A stretch of 56,142 nt of DNA from JAIVHA01 sp965367295 (GTDB lineage Bacteria; Pseudomonadota; Gammaproteobacteria; DSM-19610). Location of the stretch: positions 1 through 56,142 of the forward strand of contig CBDUHN010000019.1 in NCBI GenBank assembly GCA_965367295.1, read 5' to 3'. The translations under genes and the position numbers were made by a program. Under the pieces are notes generated by a model. The model searched no databases. It was not told where the DNA came from and was given only the letters and a program-made list of their open reading frames with translations. Shown piece after piece: positions 16,862 to 26,859 of the stretch; position 1 is the first letter of the stretch, and every line of letters begins with the position of its first letter.

Positions 16862-17638
16862 GTGAGTCAACAGGACCGCGCTTTCATGACCACCTTCCTG
16901 GGTGTCCTGGCCGTACTGGTCGTTATCGCCTTTGTTTTCTACTTTGTCGCCACTACCGTGACCGGCGGGGATGGGGATGTCGCCCCCAACCAGCGCATGG
17001 AAGCCAAGATTCTGGACAATATCGCCCCGGTGGCGAAGGTCAGCGTCGGCTCCGGCGCCGCACAGGACGCCGCACCACGGGCACCCCGCTCCGGCAGCGA
17101 CGTGTTTGCCGCCGCCTGTACCGCCTGCCACACCTCCGGCGTCGCCGGCGCACCCAAGGTCGGCGACAAGGCCGCCTGGTCGCCCCGCGCGGACCAGGGT
17201 CTCGATACCCTGCTGAACCACGCCACCAACGGCCTGCGCGCCATGCCGCCAATGGGCACCTGCGCCGATTGCAGTGCCGACGAGCTGAAGAACGCCATCG
17301 TCTACATGCTGGGGGAGACCGGCATCAAGGTCAGCGGTGGCGAAGCGGCTGCAGCTCCGGCCGCTGCTCCCGCAGCCGCCCCGGCTACCAGCGCTTCCGG
17401 CAAAGGCAAGGAGGTCTACCAGACCAGCTGCTTCGCCTGCCACGGCACCGGCGCCGCCGGCGCACCCAAGGTCGGCGATGCCGCCGCGTGGGGCCCGCGC
17501 ATCGCCCAGGGCATGGACACCCTGCTGAACCATGCCATCAACGGCATTCGCGCCATGCCGCCCAAGGGCACCTGCTTCGCCTGCTCCGATGCCGACCTGC
17601 AGGCCGCCGTCGAGTACATGGTGTCCGAAAGCAAGTAA
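16862..17638 (+). CDS. membrane-anchored di-heme cytochrome c (tandem c5-type domains)
   Basis: A 258-residue cytochrome. One N-terminal membrane helix (about 11-31) is followed by two homologous domains joined by an Ala/Pro-rich linker (160-178). Each has a heme-attachment motif, CTACH at 86-90 and CFACH at 190-194, the same AGAPKVGD-AAW block, and a methionine ligand in RAMPP-GTC (Met128, Met232). The paired cysteines after each methionine (CADC, CFAC) match the disulfide of cytochrome c5. It probably carries electrons in the periplasm while tethered to the inner membrane. The start is GTG 16862. A strong terminator follows. Confidence 0.88.
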   Translation: MSQQDRAFMTTFLGVLAVLVVIAFVFYFVATTVTGGDGDVAPNQRMEAKILDNIAPVAKVSVGSGAAQDAAPRAPRSGSDVFAAACTACHTSGVAGAPKVGDKAAWSPRADQGLDTLLNHATNGLRAMPPMGTCADCSADELKNAIVYMLGETGIKVSGGEAAAAPAAAPAAAPATSASGKGKEVYQTSCFACHGTGAAGAPKVGDAAAWGPRIAQGMDTLLNHAINGIRAMPPKGTCFACSDADLQAAVEYMVSESK

Positions 17639-17656
17639 GCCTTCCGGTACACGATG

Positions 17657-17686
17657 AAAAAGGGCTGCCTCGGCAGCCCTTTTTTA
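17657..17686 (+). terminator. rho-independent terminator
   Basis: Stem AGGGCTGCC (17661-17669) with GGCAGCCCT (17672-17680), two-base apex and a run of six T, 19 bases after the cytochrome stop. Confidence 0.9.
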
Positions 17687-17841
17687 TGTTCCCTGCAGAC
17701 CCGTATTCATTCCGACGGCCCTGGATCGGTACTCACCCGGAAGGGCCATGTGCGCCCGAATACTGCAACAGTCAACGATACGGCACCCTCTCAACACCTC
17801 AAAGAAAAAGAGGAAAGGAGGCTGCCCCTTTTCCACAGCGG

Positions 17842-18243
17842 TTAAGCCTTTACCTTCTTTATCATGTGATCGATAACATGGCTGTGTTCGCGCTGAGGAC
17901 TGAACATGATGATCTCCGCATCCGCGTTGACCCTGACATTGTGCCCGGGTGGCCAATAAAAAAGATCATTCTCGCTGACGGTCTCCTCCGTGCCGTTCGC
18001 ATCGATTGCAGTCAGCTGACCGCGCAAGACGAAGCCCCAATGAGGGCACTGACACAAATCGCCTTCCAGCCCCAGGAACAGTGGCGTGGTATCAACGCCT
18101 GCTGAGAGAGTGAAATATTCACCGCTGATCTTGCCTAAACCAGTGGCATCACCGAAGTCCGTCCGTTGGCGAATCACCGCGCCCGGAATCTCCATCTTGA
18201 CGTCCACATCCTCTTTGGCTACACGCATCCTCATTTCTCCCAT
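17842..18243 (-). CDS. cupin-like protein
   Basis: A 133-residue protein that reads as a small single-domain cupin: a beta-rich core with PHWGFVLRGQLTAID (a diverged first cupin motif) and DLFYWPPGHNVRVNADAEIIMFSP (second motif region), and a basic end KKVKA. It may be a small-molecule-binding or metal-dependent protein; no catalytic role can be claimed. There is no signal peptide. It is the last of three minus-strand genes starting with a MarR regulator, separated from the middle gene by about 195 bases, so membership of one transcript is uncertain. Base composition is more AT-rich than in the surroundings. Confidence 0.6.
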   Translation of the reverse strand: MGEMRMRVAKEDVDVKMEIPGAVIRQRTDFGDATGLGKISGEYFTLSAGVDTTPLFLGLEGDLCQCPHWGFVLRGQLTAIDANGTEETVSENDLFYWPPGHNVRVNADAEIIMFSPQREHSHVIDHMIKKVKA

Positions 18244-18437
18244 GTCTCTGCATCGTGTTTAGTGGTCCATCTATTACAGCACTCATTTCGCGCGCTGGAG
18301 ACCCAGCGATTAAATGGAGGGGTCTCCTCGTTCATTGCAGCACATCAGCCCACAAGCATTTGGCGGGGAAAAGAAAAAGAGGACAGACACCTTTTGCCGA
18401 CCATCATCATAGTAACCAAGGTACGGATGCTTGGGTG

Positions 18438-18887
18438 TCAACCGGAAAACTTCATTATGTTGCGCCCCTTGCATTCAACTATTGGAAGAAGCCGGGAATC
18501 AAGTATTGCAGCAGTTCTATGACCCATTCCGGATAGATACTCGGAATGTGAAGCAAATGCAAAGAAACTTTCTATGGAGCTTTGCTTAACAAGCATGACG
18601 ATATCCCATTGCTCATCGTTTGGACCAATGAAGAATTGTCCACCATCACCCAGCAATAACAGCCCCCCACCACTTTCCTTTAGAAATGGCATCGTATGAT
18701 CCATGTACATCTGAAAGGCTTCTCTACCCGATATCGGCGTTAATGGAGCCAGTTCCGGGCTCGCAGAATAATCGGCAGTTTCTCTAAGGCGCAGCATATT
18801 CAGCATTACAACCTCCCCGGAAATATTTCGCCTGAACAAGGCGGCCCCGGATTCCCGGGTCGGCTCTAGAAAATTATCTTTCATCAT
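18438..18887 (-). CDS. DUF1330-like small protein
   Basis: A 149-residue protein with a dimeric alpha+beta-barrel look: VVMLNMLRLRETADYS, then ISGREAFQMYMDHTMPFLKESGGGLLLLGDG, then EQWDIVMLVKQSSIESFFAFASHSEYL. This order of strands and helices matches the DUF1330/EthD-like group. Function is unknown; some relatives act on small aromatic or lipid-like compounds. It starts directly after the MarR stop (TAAATG), so the two are translationally coupled. The codons are more AT-rich than those of neighbouring genes. Confidence 0.6.
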   Translation of the reverse strand: MMKDNFLEPTRESGAALFRRNISGEVVMLNMLRLRETADYSASPELAPLTPISGREAFQMYMDHTMPFLKESGGGLLLLGDGGQFFIGPNDEQWDIVMLVKQSSIESFFAFASHSEYLSGMGHRTAAILDSRLLPIVECKGRNIMKFSG

Positions 18888-19310
18888 TTAAATCACCTTG
18901 TCATATAGCTCTACTATTTTTTCCTGCTGACCAAGGCTTATGCTCCCAACCAGCTCATTCGCAATATGATCAAAGCTAATGCTCGCTTCACCATAAAGGC
19001 GTTGACCCGTTTTAGACAGCTTTACCAAGCTCTGCCGGGCATCGCGAGGATTCGCCACTTTTTCTATGATTCTATTTTTTTCCAAAGGCGCGGTAAGACG
19101 AGTGATACCTGAAGCACTCATACCCATATGCTCAGCCAACTCAATCCGCGGAACCGCTTTACGGGGTGAGTTATCCAAATAGTGCATCACCAGGTACTCG
19201 GTAAGGCTTATGCCATGAGCACTGAGATGATTCCCCACTCTTTTCGAGAGCTTCGACGCCAACAGCGCATTTTTTATCACGAACAAGGAACTGACGGATT
19301 CATGAGACAT
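18888..19310 (-). CDS. MarR-family transcriptional regulator
   Basis: A 140-residue MarR-type winged-helix repressor. The DNA-binding part runs from LTEYLVMHYL through IELAEHMGMSASGITRLTAPLEKNRIIEKVANPRDARQSLVKLSKTG (helix-turn-helix plus wing, with the family's DxRxxxV signature as DARQSLV). The ends are helical dimerisation segments. ATG 19310 (MSHESVSS) follows a GGTA Shine-Dalgarno; the frame opens slightly further upstream. It sits first in a minus-strand unit with the DUF1330-like gene. An inverted repeat directly upstream is a likely self-operator. The gene is AT-rich relative to the window, suggesting recent acquisition (inference). Confidence 0.8.
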   Translation of the reverse strand: MSHESVSSLFVIKNALLASKLSKRVGNHLSAHGISLTEYLVMHYLDNSPRKAVPRIELAEHMGMSASGITRLTAPLEKNRIIEKVANPRDARQSLVKLSKTGQRLYGEASISFDHIANELVGSISLGQQEKIVELYDKVI

Positions 19311-19320
19311 AAAAAATACC

Positions 19321-19354
19321 TTGATATATGCTTGATTAAGCAACTATATATCAA
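19321..19354 (-). promoter_or_regulatory. inverted repeat upstream of marR-like gene (putative operator)
   Basis: TTGATATAT (19321-19329) and ATATATCAA (19346-19354) are perfect 9-base inverted arms separated by 16 bases, ending 10 bases before the MarR start. Position and symmetry suit an autoregulatory site. Binding is inference. Confidence 0.5.
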
Positions 19355-19686
19355 GCATCAGGGAATGGCAACTTAATTGCCGCACGCATGAGACCTCATA
19401 CCTCGTTCTACATTTTTGCTTACCCTGCGGGTCAGAATTTAAAATGGGAATGGAAAGGCCTCCTCCTCTTGCCTTTTCTTTTACAACCCATTCCGCAGAC
19501 ACACTTTGAAGCCCGCTCCGCAGGATTCACTATGAATGTCATTGGACACCCATCGCTCTACGGGTCCTGCCGGATTCATGCGTTGCGACTCCATCTCATC
19601 AGCGCCACACGACCATGACCCGATGCTTGCACCCGAATCCCCCCTGGGTAAAACTAGTACGCACCTACAATCACCGTGGTCTCCCC
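19355..19686. other. intergenic stretch before the MOSC gene
   Basis: About 330 bases with no convincing gene. Scraps such as GGATTCACTATGAAT and GGATTCATGCG may be decayed REP copies. No clear promoter consensus was recognised. Confidence 0.4.
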
Positions 19687-20325
19687 ATGAAACTGCTCTC
19701 CGTGAACATCGCCCAGCCACGTGAGGTGGAATACAGCGGGCGCAGGGTATCCACCGGTATCTTCAAGCAGCCTGTGCACGGCGCACTCATGCTGCATCAA
19801 GAAGGGCTGGAGGGCGATGCGCAGGCGGACCTGAGTGTGCATGGCGGCGTGGACAAGGCCGCCTATGCCTACCCCATCGAGCACTATGCCTACTGGCAGC
19901 AACAACTCGGTCGCGAAGCCTTTCCCCATGGACAATTCGGCGAGACGCTGACCATCGAGGGACTGCTGGAAACCGATGTCGCCATCGGCGACCGGCTGCG
20001 CATCGGGGAAGCCCTGCTGGAGGTGAGTCAGCCGCGTACACCCTGTTTCAAGCTGGGCATCAAGATGGGTCGCAAGGAATTCCCAAAGGAATTCCAGGAC
20101 AGTGGCCGGGTGGGCTTCTATATGCGGGTGATCGAACCCGGCCACCTGTGCGCCGGGGATGCGATCGAGGTGGTATCGCGTTATACACCACGCCATACGG
20201 TGAACGAGCTGTGGCGCTGGTCCCATCTCGACAAGGACGATCACTCCGCTGCACTGGCGGCGACCCGGCTGGAACCCCTGGCGAAGAGCTGGAAAGAGAA
20301 GTTCGCCAAACGGCTCGGCCACTGA
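19687..20325 (+). CDS. MOSC domain-containing protein (YiiM-like)
   Basis: A 212-residue protein with the MOSC fold used by molybdenum-cofactor-dependent enzymes. The N-terminus MKLLSVNIAQPREVEY and the core SVHGGVDKAAYAYPIEHYAYW, FGETLTIEGLLETDVAIGDRLRIG and SQPRTPCFKLGIKMGR are typical, including the conserved Cys in RTPCFKL. YiiM-type proteins reduce N-hydroxylated bases such as 6-hydroxylaminopurine; relevance here is by homology. The frame is open to 19615, but ATG 19687 gives the family's natural start. It stands alone ahead of the urease cluster. Confidence 0.82.
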   Translation: MKLLSVNIAQPREVEYSGRRVSTGIFKQPVHGALMLHQEGLEGDAQADLSVHGGVDKAAYAYPIEHYAYWQQQLGREAFPHGQFGETLTIEGLLETDVAIGDRLRIGEALLEVSQPRTPCFKLGIKMGRKEFPKEFQDSGRVGFYMRVIEPGHLCAGDAIEVVSRYTPRHTVNELWRWSHLDKDDHSAALAATRLEPLAKSWKEKFAKRLGH

Positions 20326-20353
20326 CCCCGGATGGTGCATGCCCCGGCTGCCA

Positions 20354-20370
20354 TGCACACACCTGGGGCA
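20354..20370 (+). promoter_or_regulatory. possible NtrC-type site upstream of urease cluster
   Basis: TGCACACACCTGGGGCA matches TGCAC-N7-GTGCA at 9 of 10 half-site bases with correct spacing, about 165 bases upstream of the -24/-12 promoter. Other GCAC half-sites occur between this and the promoter. Moderate support only. Confidence 0.4.
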
Positions 20371-20533
20371 CCGGAACCGGCCGCGACGTTCATGTCACTT
20401 CCCGGCCTGACACTACCGCTACCGCCCCCACCACCGGATTCCTTCCTATAAACAGCAGGATACGCCGCGCTTCCTGAACCCACGGCGTCATCTGCACCAC
20501 TGCACACACCCCTGCGTTCCCGCTGCACCTTAC

Positions 20534-20549
20534 TGGCACAAACCTTGCG
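20534..20549 (+). promoter_or_regulatory. sigma-54 (-24/-12) promoter of urease cluster
   Basis: TGGCACAAACCTTGCG fits the RpoN consensus, with GG and GC 10 bases apart and the full TGGCAC-N5-TTGC core. It lies 100 bases before the nickel permease gene, the first gene of the urease cluster, suggesting nitrogen-limited expression. Confidence 0.8.
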
Positions 20550-20649
20550 ATGAGGTCATGCAACAGGTTGCATCGCCCCATGATTACGGGTGGCCTGCAG
20601 CTGAACGCAGCCGACGCATAACCATGCGCCAGCTCCTGTTAACCGGATC

Positions 20650-21354
20650 ATGACCATGGGACCGTATATGGGTGAATGGGAAGCCTTGCCCGGCATACTG
20701 GGACTGGCCTTCGGGCTGGGCCTGCTGCATGCCCTCGATGCGGACCATATCCTGGCCGTCTCCACCCTGGCGAGTCGTCATCCCGACAGCGCCCGTCGCC
20801 CATGGCGGTTCTGCCTGCGCTGGGCGCTGGGCCATGGCCTGACCCTGCTGCTGCTGGGCATCCTGGCCTGGGGCATCGGTACCCGTCTGCCAGCGGCACT
20901 GAGTCACTACGCGGAAGCCGGGGTGGGCCTGTTGCTGATCGCTATGGGGGGCTGGGTATGGTGGGATATCCGCCGTCAGTCACTGCAGCTGCGCTTTCAC
21001 CGTCACCGCGGCCTGCCACATCATGCCCACTGGTATCCACCTGCAGACAGCCACACCCACCATCACGAACATGGCGCCACCCTGGTGGGTGCCCTGCATG
21101 GCACGGCTGGTTCCGCGCCCCTGCTGGCGCTGATTCCCATCGCCACGCAACAGTCACTCTCCCTTGGCCTGCTCTACCTGGCCCTGTTCAGCCTGGGCAC
21201 GCTCGCATCCATGCTGCTGTTCGGTGGCCTGCTCGGCGTGCTGTTTGCGCGCCTGGCTGCATACGGCACACAGCATCTGAATACCCTGCGCCGTATTATC
21301 GCGGGTGGTTCCGTGCTTGCCGGCCTCTATCTATTGCATAGCGTGGTCCGATGA
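20650..21354 (+). CDS. nickel permease (NiCoT/UreH type) of the urease cluster
   Basis: A 234-residue integral membrane protein with about six helices. The signature HALDADHI near residue 26 is the HxxxxDH nickel/cobalt-binding motif of NiCoT-type permeases. A histidine-rich cytoplasmic loop follows helix 3 (HRHRGLPHHAHWYPP and HTHHHEHG), a likely metal-capture segment. The product should supply nickel for urease. Its stop overlaps the ureD start (ATGA), placing it firmly in the urease operon. ATG 20650 is taken as start, although ATGs at 20656 and 20668 are possible. Confidence 0.82.
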   Translation: MTMGPYMGEWEALPGILGLAFGLGLLHALDADHILAVSTLASRHPDSARRPWRFCLRWALGHGLTLLLLGILAWGIGTRLPAALSHYAEAGVGLLLIAMGGWVWWDIRRQSLQLRFHRHRGLPHHAHWYPPADSHTHHHEHGATLVGALHGTAGSAPLLALIPIATQQSLSLGLLYLALFSLGTLASMLLFGGLLGVLFARLAAYGTQHLNTLRRIIAGGSVLAGLYLLHSVVR

Positions 21355-22196
21355 ACGCAGTGCTGAACCTGCCACCGCGAAGCTGGGAAGCGGAACTGCA
21401 ACTGGGCTTCCAGGCGCGGGATGGTGAAACCATTCTCGCCACGCGCCGGCATCGTGGCCCGCTGCGGGTGCAGCGCCCCTTCTACCCGGAAACGCGTCAG
21501 GTATGCCATGTCTACCTGCTGCATCCGCCGGGCGGCCTGGTGAGTGGCGATGAACTGATGATCAATATCGAAGTGGCGAGTGGCGCCCATGCCCTGCTCA
21601 CCACACCGGGCGCTGGCAAGTATTACCGCAGTGACGGCCTGCATGCCGTGCGCCAGCAGCAGACCTTACAGGTCGCCGCCGGTGGCACACTGGAATGGCT
21701 GCCCCAGGAAGGCATCCTCTACGATGGCGCCCGGGCCGAGCTGGGCACGCGGGTGGAACTGACCGGCGATGCGCGTTTCCTGGGCTGGGAAATCAGCTGC
21801 CTGGGCAGACCGGCCAGCCGGGAACGGCTGGAGTTGTGCGACCTGCGTCAGCGTTTCGAACTCTGGCGCGATGATCGGCCACTGTGGCTGGAGCGCAGCC
21901 GTTACCGGGATCACAGCCCGGCCTTCACCGCCGCCTGGGGGCTGCGCGGACACACGGTCACCGGCACCCTGGTCTGCACCAACCGGGACCACACCCTGGT
22001 GTCGCAACTGCGCGAAGCGGTCACGCCCGCCACGCAGGAATGGCTCGGTATCACCCAGCTCGACGAGGTGCTGGTGTGTCGTTATCTCGGCGACGAGGCG
22101 CAGCGGGCACGGCAACGATTGAGCGAGGTATGGCGCTGGCTGCGACCGCGCATCCTCGGGCGCGAGGCCGTCGCCCCGCGCATCTGGAATACCTGA
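21351..22196 (+). CDS. ureD: urease accessory protein UreD
   Basis: A 281-residue UreD/UreH-type accessory protein. It forms the activation complex with UreF and UreG that delivers nickel to apo-urease. Recognisable blocks are LRVQRPFYPE, VYLLHPPGGLVSGDEL, LTTPGAGKYYRS and EWLPQEGILYDGA, all family signatures. Length is normal. It overlaps the permease gene by four bases and precedes ureA by 22 bases. Confidence 0.92.
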   Translation: MNAVLNLPPRSWEAELQLGFQARDGETILATRRHRGPLRVQRPFYPETRQVCHVYLLHPPGGLVSGDELMINIEVASGAHALLTTPGAGKYYRSDGLHAVRQQQTLQVAAGGTLEWLPQEGILYDGARAELGTRVELTGDARFLGWEISCLGRPASRERLELCDLRQRFELWRDDRPLWLERSRYRDHSPAFTAAWGLRGHTVTGTLVCTNRDHTLVSQLREAVTPATQEWLGITQLDEVLVCRYLGDEAQRARQRLSEVWRWLRPRILGREAVAPRIWNT

Positions 22197-22218
22197 ATCA
22201 TCCCGCACAGAGGAACCC

Positions 22219-22521
22219 ATGGAACTTTCACCACGCGAAAAAGACAAGCTGCTGTTGTTCACTGCCGCCCTGCTGGCGGAACGGCGCAAGGCCCGTGGCC
22301 TGAAGCTGAATTACCCGGAAGCGGTGGCCTATATCTCCGCCGCCATCCTGGAGGGTGCCCGCGACGGCCGGAGTGTGGCGGAGCTCATGAGCTATGGCAC
22401 CACGCTGTTGAATCGCGACGAAGTAATGGAGGGCATCGCCGAGCTGATCCCCGAGGTGCAGGTGGAAGCGACCTTCCCGGATGGCACCAAGCTGGTGACG
22501 GTGCATGCCCCGATTGTGTGA
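22219..22521 (+). CDS. ureA: urease subunit gamma
   Basis: A 100-residue urease gamma subunit of full length, from MELSPREKDKLLLFTAALLAERR to VTVHAPIV. The conserved GLKLNYPEAVAYISA and DGRSVAELMSYG blocks are present. It assembles with UreB and UreC into the cytoplasmic (UreABC)3 enzyme that hydrolyses urea to ammonia and CO2. A 132-base gap with a REP copy separates it from ureB. Confidence 0.95.
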   Translation: MELSPREKDKLLLFTAALLAERRKARGLKLNYPEAVAYISAAILEGARDGRSVAELMSYGTTLLNRDEVMEGIAELIPEVQVEATFPDGTKLVTVHAPIV

Positions 22522-22587
22522 GCATCCCGGTGAATATAACTATTGCAGATTCAACTTTATCCGGACGGGGATGTGCAACCCCAACCT

Positions 22588-22615
22588 CTGCGTTCGAATG
22601 GATTCGGACCTGCAG
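22588..22615. repeat. REP-like palindrome
   Basis: Copy with core GTTCGAATGGATTCGGACC, placed between ureA and ureB inside the operon. Confidence 0.75.
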
Positions 22616-22653
22616 GGCCAACAGAATTGATTTCAAATGGAGACTTACCCGAC

Positions 22654-22967
22654 ATGATTCCCGGTGAAATCCAGACGGCCACAGGTGACATTGAACTCAA
22701 CCTGGACCGCCCCACACGCATGGTCCGTGTCGCCAACAGCGGCGACCGTCCGATCCAGGTGGGTTCTCACTATCATTTTTTCGAAACCAACCCGGCGCTG
22801 CATTTCGACCGCGCTGCCACCCGCGGCTTCCGGCTCAACATCGCCGCCGGAACCGCCGTTCGCTTCGAACCCGGCCAGACCCGCGACGTGGAGCTGGTGG
22901 CCTATGCCGGGGAACGCCGAGTGTATGGCTTTCGGGGTGAGATCATGGGCCCACTGGAGGAAACCAC

Positions 22968-22971
<4 letters not shown>
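22654..22971 (+). CDS. ureB: urease subunit beta
   Basis: A 105-residue urease beta subunit. It starts MIPGEIQTATGDIELN, as in the family; the open frame extends to 22543 but only through REP sequence. The core VANSGDRPIQVGSHYHFFETN and the end VYGFRGEIMGPLE are diagnostic. The stop overlaps the ureC start (ATGA). Confidence 0.95.
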
Positions 22972-24670
<1,699 letters not shown>

Positions 24671-24671
<1 letters not shown>

Positions 24672-25132
24672 TGAGCACCCTATACGAACTGACCCGGATC
24701 GCCCCCTCCCAGACGGCTTCCCACACCACCTTGACGCTGCCTTTCGAAGCACGCCAGAAAAGCCGGCTGCGCACCCGGCTCGATAACGGCGCCGAAGCGG
24801 CCCTGTATCTCGAGCGCGGCCATATCCTGCGTCATGGTGATTGCCTGCAGAGCCCGGATGGCTTCGTGGTGGAAGTGCGGGCGGCGGCGGAAAGCGTGTC
24901 CACCGTGCACAGTGAGGACGCCATCCTGCTGGCGCGCGCCTGCTATCACCTGGGCAACCGGCATGTCCCGTTGCAGATCGGCCCCGGCTGGGTGCGCTAC
25001 CAGCACGATCATGTGCTCGATGACATGGTGCGTGGGCTGGGGCTGGAGGTGATCTGCGAACAGACCTCTTTCGAACCCGAGGCCGGCGCCTATCAGGGTG
25101 GGCATTCGCATCATCACCATGACCACGACTGA
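24671..25132 (+). CDS. ureE: urease accessory protein UreE
   Basis: A 153-residue nickel metallochaperone. The N-terminal domain handles peptide binding and the C-terminal domain contains the conserved nickel-binding GNRHVPLQIG. The protein ends in a histidine-rich tail (GGHSHHHHDHD), as in Klebsiella UreE. ATG 24671 overlaps the ureC stop; the frame opens earlier but inside ureC. UreF starts within its last codons. Confidence 0.93.
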
Positions 25133-25814
25133 AACGAACGATCCGCCCTCGCTGGCACTGGTACGTCTGCTGCAACTGGTCAGCCCGGCGTTGCCCGTGG
25201 GGGCCTATGCCTATTCCCAGGGACTGGAACATGCCGTGCACAGCGCCTGGGTGCATGACCGGGATAGCGCACTGGCGTGGATCAGCGGGATCATGCAACA
25301 CAGTATCTGCAGCCTGGATCTGCCGGTGCTGCAACGCCTGTATCGTGCCTGGTCGAGTGGACAGCCGGCACAGGTGGAACACTGGAGCCGGTTCCTGTGT
25401 GCATCACGGGAGAGCGCTGAGCTGTTGGCCGAGGACCGTCACATCGGGATGGCCATGGCACGTCTGTTGAGTGACCTGGGTAATGAGTCCGCTGGTCACT
25501 GGGTCCGTCATCCGGATGTTACCTGGGCCACCCTGTTCAGCCTCGCCGCCGTACAACAGGGCATCCGTGAGACAGATGCCTGCGTGGGCTACCTGTGGGC
25601 CTGGTGCGAAAACCAGGTGGCCGTTGCCATCAAGCTGGTGCCACTGGGGCAAACCGATGGTCAACGCATCCTGCAGGCCTGCGCCGCACAGATCCCGCGC
25701 TGGTGCCAGTCCAGCATGGGATTGGATGACAGGGATATCGGTCAGCTGGCTCCGGCCCTGGCCATCGGCAGCGCCCTGCATGAGCAGCAGTACAGCCGGA
25801 TGTTCCGGTCGTAA
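25119..25814 (+). CDS. ureF: urease accessory protein UreF
   Basis: A 231-residue all-helical UreF. Family blocks include LLQLVSPALPVGAYAYSQGLE near residue 20, QHSICSLDLPVLQRLYRAW and PRWCQSSMGLDDRDIGQLAPALAIGSALHE. It acts with UreD and UreG in nickel insertion, probably gating GTP hydrolysis by UreG. The start ATG 25119 lies inside the ureE end in another frame (14-base overlap). Confidence 0.92.
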   Translation: MTTTETNDPPSLALVRLLQLVSPALPVGAYAYSQGLEHAVHSAWVHDRDSALAWISGIMQHSICSLDLPVLQRLYRAWSSGQPAQVEHWSRFLCASRESAELLAEDRHIGMAMARLLSDLGNESAGHWVRHPDVTWATLFSLAAVQQGIRETDACVGYLWAWCENQVAVAIKLVPLGQTDGQRILQACAAQIPRWCQSSMGLDDRDIGQLAPALAIGSALHEQQYSRMFRS

Positions 25815-25825
25815 CTACAACGGTC

Positions 25826-25848
25826 CCTCTCCCGGAGGGAGGGGGACA
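25826..25848. repeat. CCCTCTCCC/GGGAGGG inverted motif
   Basis: A purine/pyrimidine-rich inverted motif (CCTCTCCC-GGAGGGAGGGG) in the gap between ureF and ureG. A similar motif occurs at 36141. It resembles a common decayed intergenic repeat. Confidence 0.5.
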
Positions 25849-25876
25849 TGATGATTGCAGATCAAGAGGAACACAG

Positions 25877-26488
25877 ATGAACAACGCAAAACCCGCCCTG
25901 CGCGTGGGCATCGGCGGCCCCGTGGGTTCCGGCAAGACCGCCCTGGTGGAGGCGCTGTGCAAACGCATGCGCGACGACTTTGAAATCGCGGTGGTCACCA
26001 ATGATATCTATACCCAGGAGGATGCCCAGTTCCTGATGCGTCGTGCTGCCCTGGATCAGGACCGCATCATCGGTGTCGAGACCGGCGGCTGCCCACATAC
26101 CGCCATTCGTGAAGATGCCTCCATGAACCTCACTGCGGTTGCCGAACTGCAGCAGCGCTTTCCGGACCTGGACCTGGTGATGGTCGAAAGCGGCGGCGAC
26201 AATCTCAGCGCCACGTTCAGCCCTGAATTATCAGACCTCACCCTCTATGTGATCGACGTATCCGCCGGTGACAAGATTCCCCGCAAGGGTGGACCAGGCA
26301 TCACCCGCTCCGATCTGCTGGTCATCAACAAGATCGACCTCGCGCCCCATGTGGGCGCATCGCTGGAGATCATGGACCGGGATGCGAAAAAGATGCGCGG
26401 TGAACGGCCCTTCGTATTCAGCAATCTGAAAACCGGCGAAGGCCTCGATGCCATCATCGACTTTATACGTCACCAGGGCATGCTGTAG
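25877..26488 (+). CDS. ureG: urease accessory GTPase UreG
   Basis: A 203-residue SIMIBI-class GTPase. The P-loop is GPVGSGKTAL near residues 12-21, followed by NDIYTQEDAQFL, ETGGCPHTAIREDAS (the nickel-binding CPH motif), ESGGDNLSATFSPEL and NKIDLAPHVG for guanine recognition. It powers nickel transfer to UreC with UreD and UreF. It closes the urease cluster; no strong terminator hairpin follows. Confidence 0.95.
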   Translation: MNNAKPALRVGIGGPVGSGKTALVEALCKRMRDDFEIAVVTNDIYTQEDAQFLMRRAALDQDRIIGVETGGCPHTAIREDASMNLTAVAELQQRFPDLDLVMVESGGDNLSATFSPELSDLTLYVIDVSAGDKIPRKGGPGITRSDLLVINKIDLAPHVGASLEIMDRDAKKMRGERPFVFSNLKTGEGLDAIIDFIRHQGML

Positions 26489-26596
26489 CCGCCCTTCAGT
26501 GCTCGTCAACGCACTTACAAACCGGTCAGTTCATAACCGGCATGCGCGGCATCTTCCGTCGTGCATGATCCATTCGGGTTCATGGAAATCACCGCT

Positions 26597-26613
26597 GGCA
26601 CCAGCAAGGTGCA
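26597..26613 (+). promoter_or_regulatory. NtrC-type binding site
   Basis: GGCACCAGCAAGGTGCA has the exact GCAC-N7-GTGC arrangement and nearly the full TGCACC-N5-GGTGCA consensus. It lies about 90 bases upstream of the -24/-12 promoter at 26702, the normal enhancer distance. Confidence 0.7.
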
Positions 26614-26701
26614 TGCACGACGTAGCACAAAAACCACGTCGTTGCACAAACGCATAAACAACTAACTGTTTTTGGTTATTTATTTACTTACGAAAAAATT
26701 C

Positions 26702-26717
26702 TGGCATAGCCCTTGCT
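26702..26717 (+). promoter_or_regulatory. sigma-54 (-24/-12) promoter of torF-like porin gene
   Basis: TGGCATAGCCCTTGCT with GG and GC spaced by 10 bases; almost identical to the guanidine-operon promoter at 4624. It stands about 143 bases before the porin start, leaving a long leader. The 371-base gap from ureG holds this promoter, the NtrC-type site and nothing else I recognise. Confidence 0.8.
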
Positions 26718-26859
26718 CTGTGACTCTCCATCACGCAACGGTTTTTGTTGGGCGCGAAACACAGGAAAGCATGCACCGCTCGCACCACTGCACGTAAAGA
26801 CGTTGCCAATGATGTTTAGTTCCACCCACTGCAATCTAAAATTTCGGAGAGTCTTGAAC

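Noticed and set aside
20650..21354. HupE/UreJ-type identity for the nickel permease
   Set aside because: UreJ/HupE proteins carry a different N-terminal His motif. The HALDADHI signature and His-rich loop here fit the NiCoT/UreH group better.
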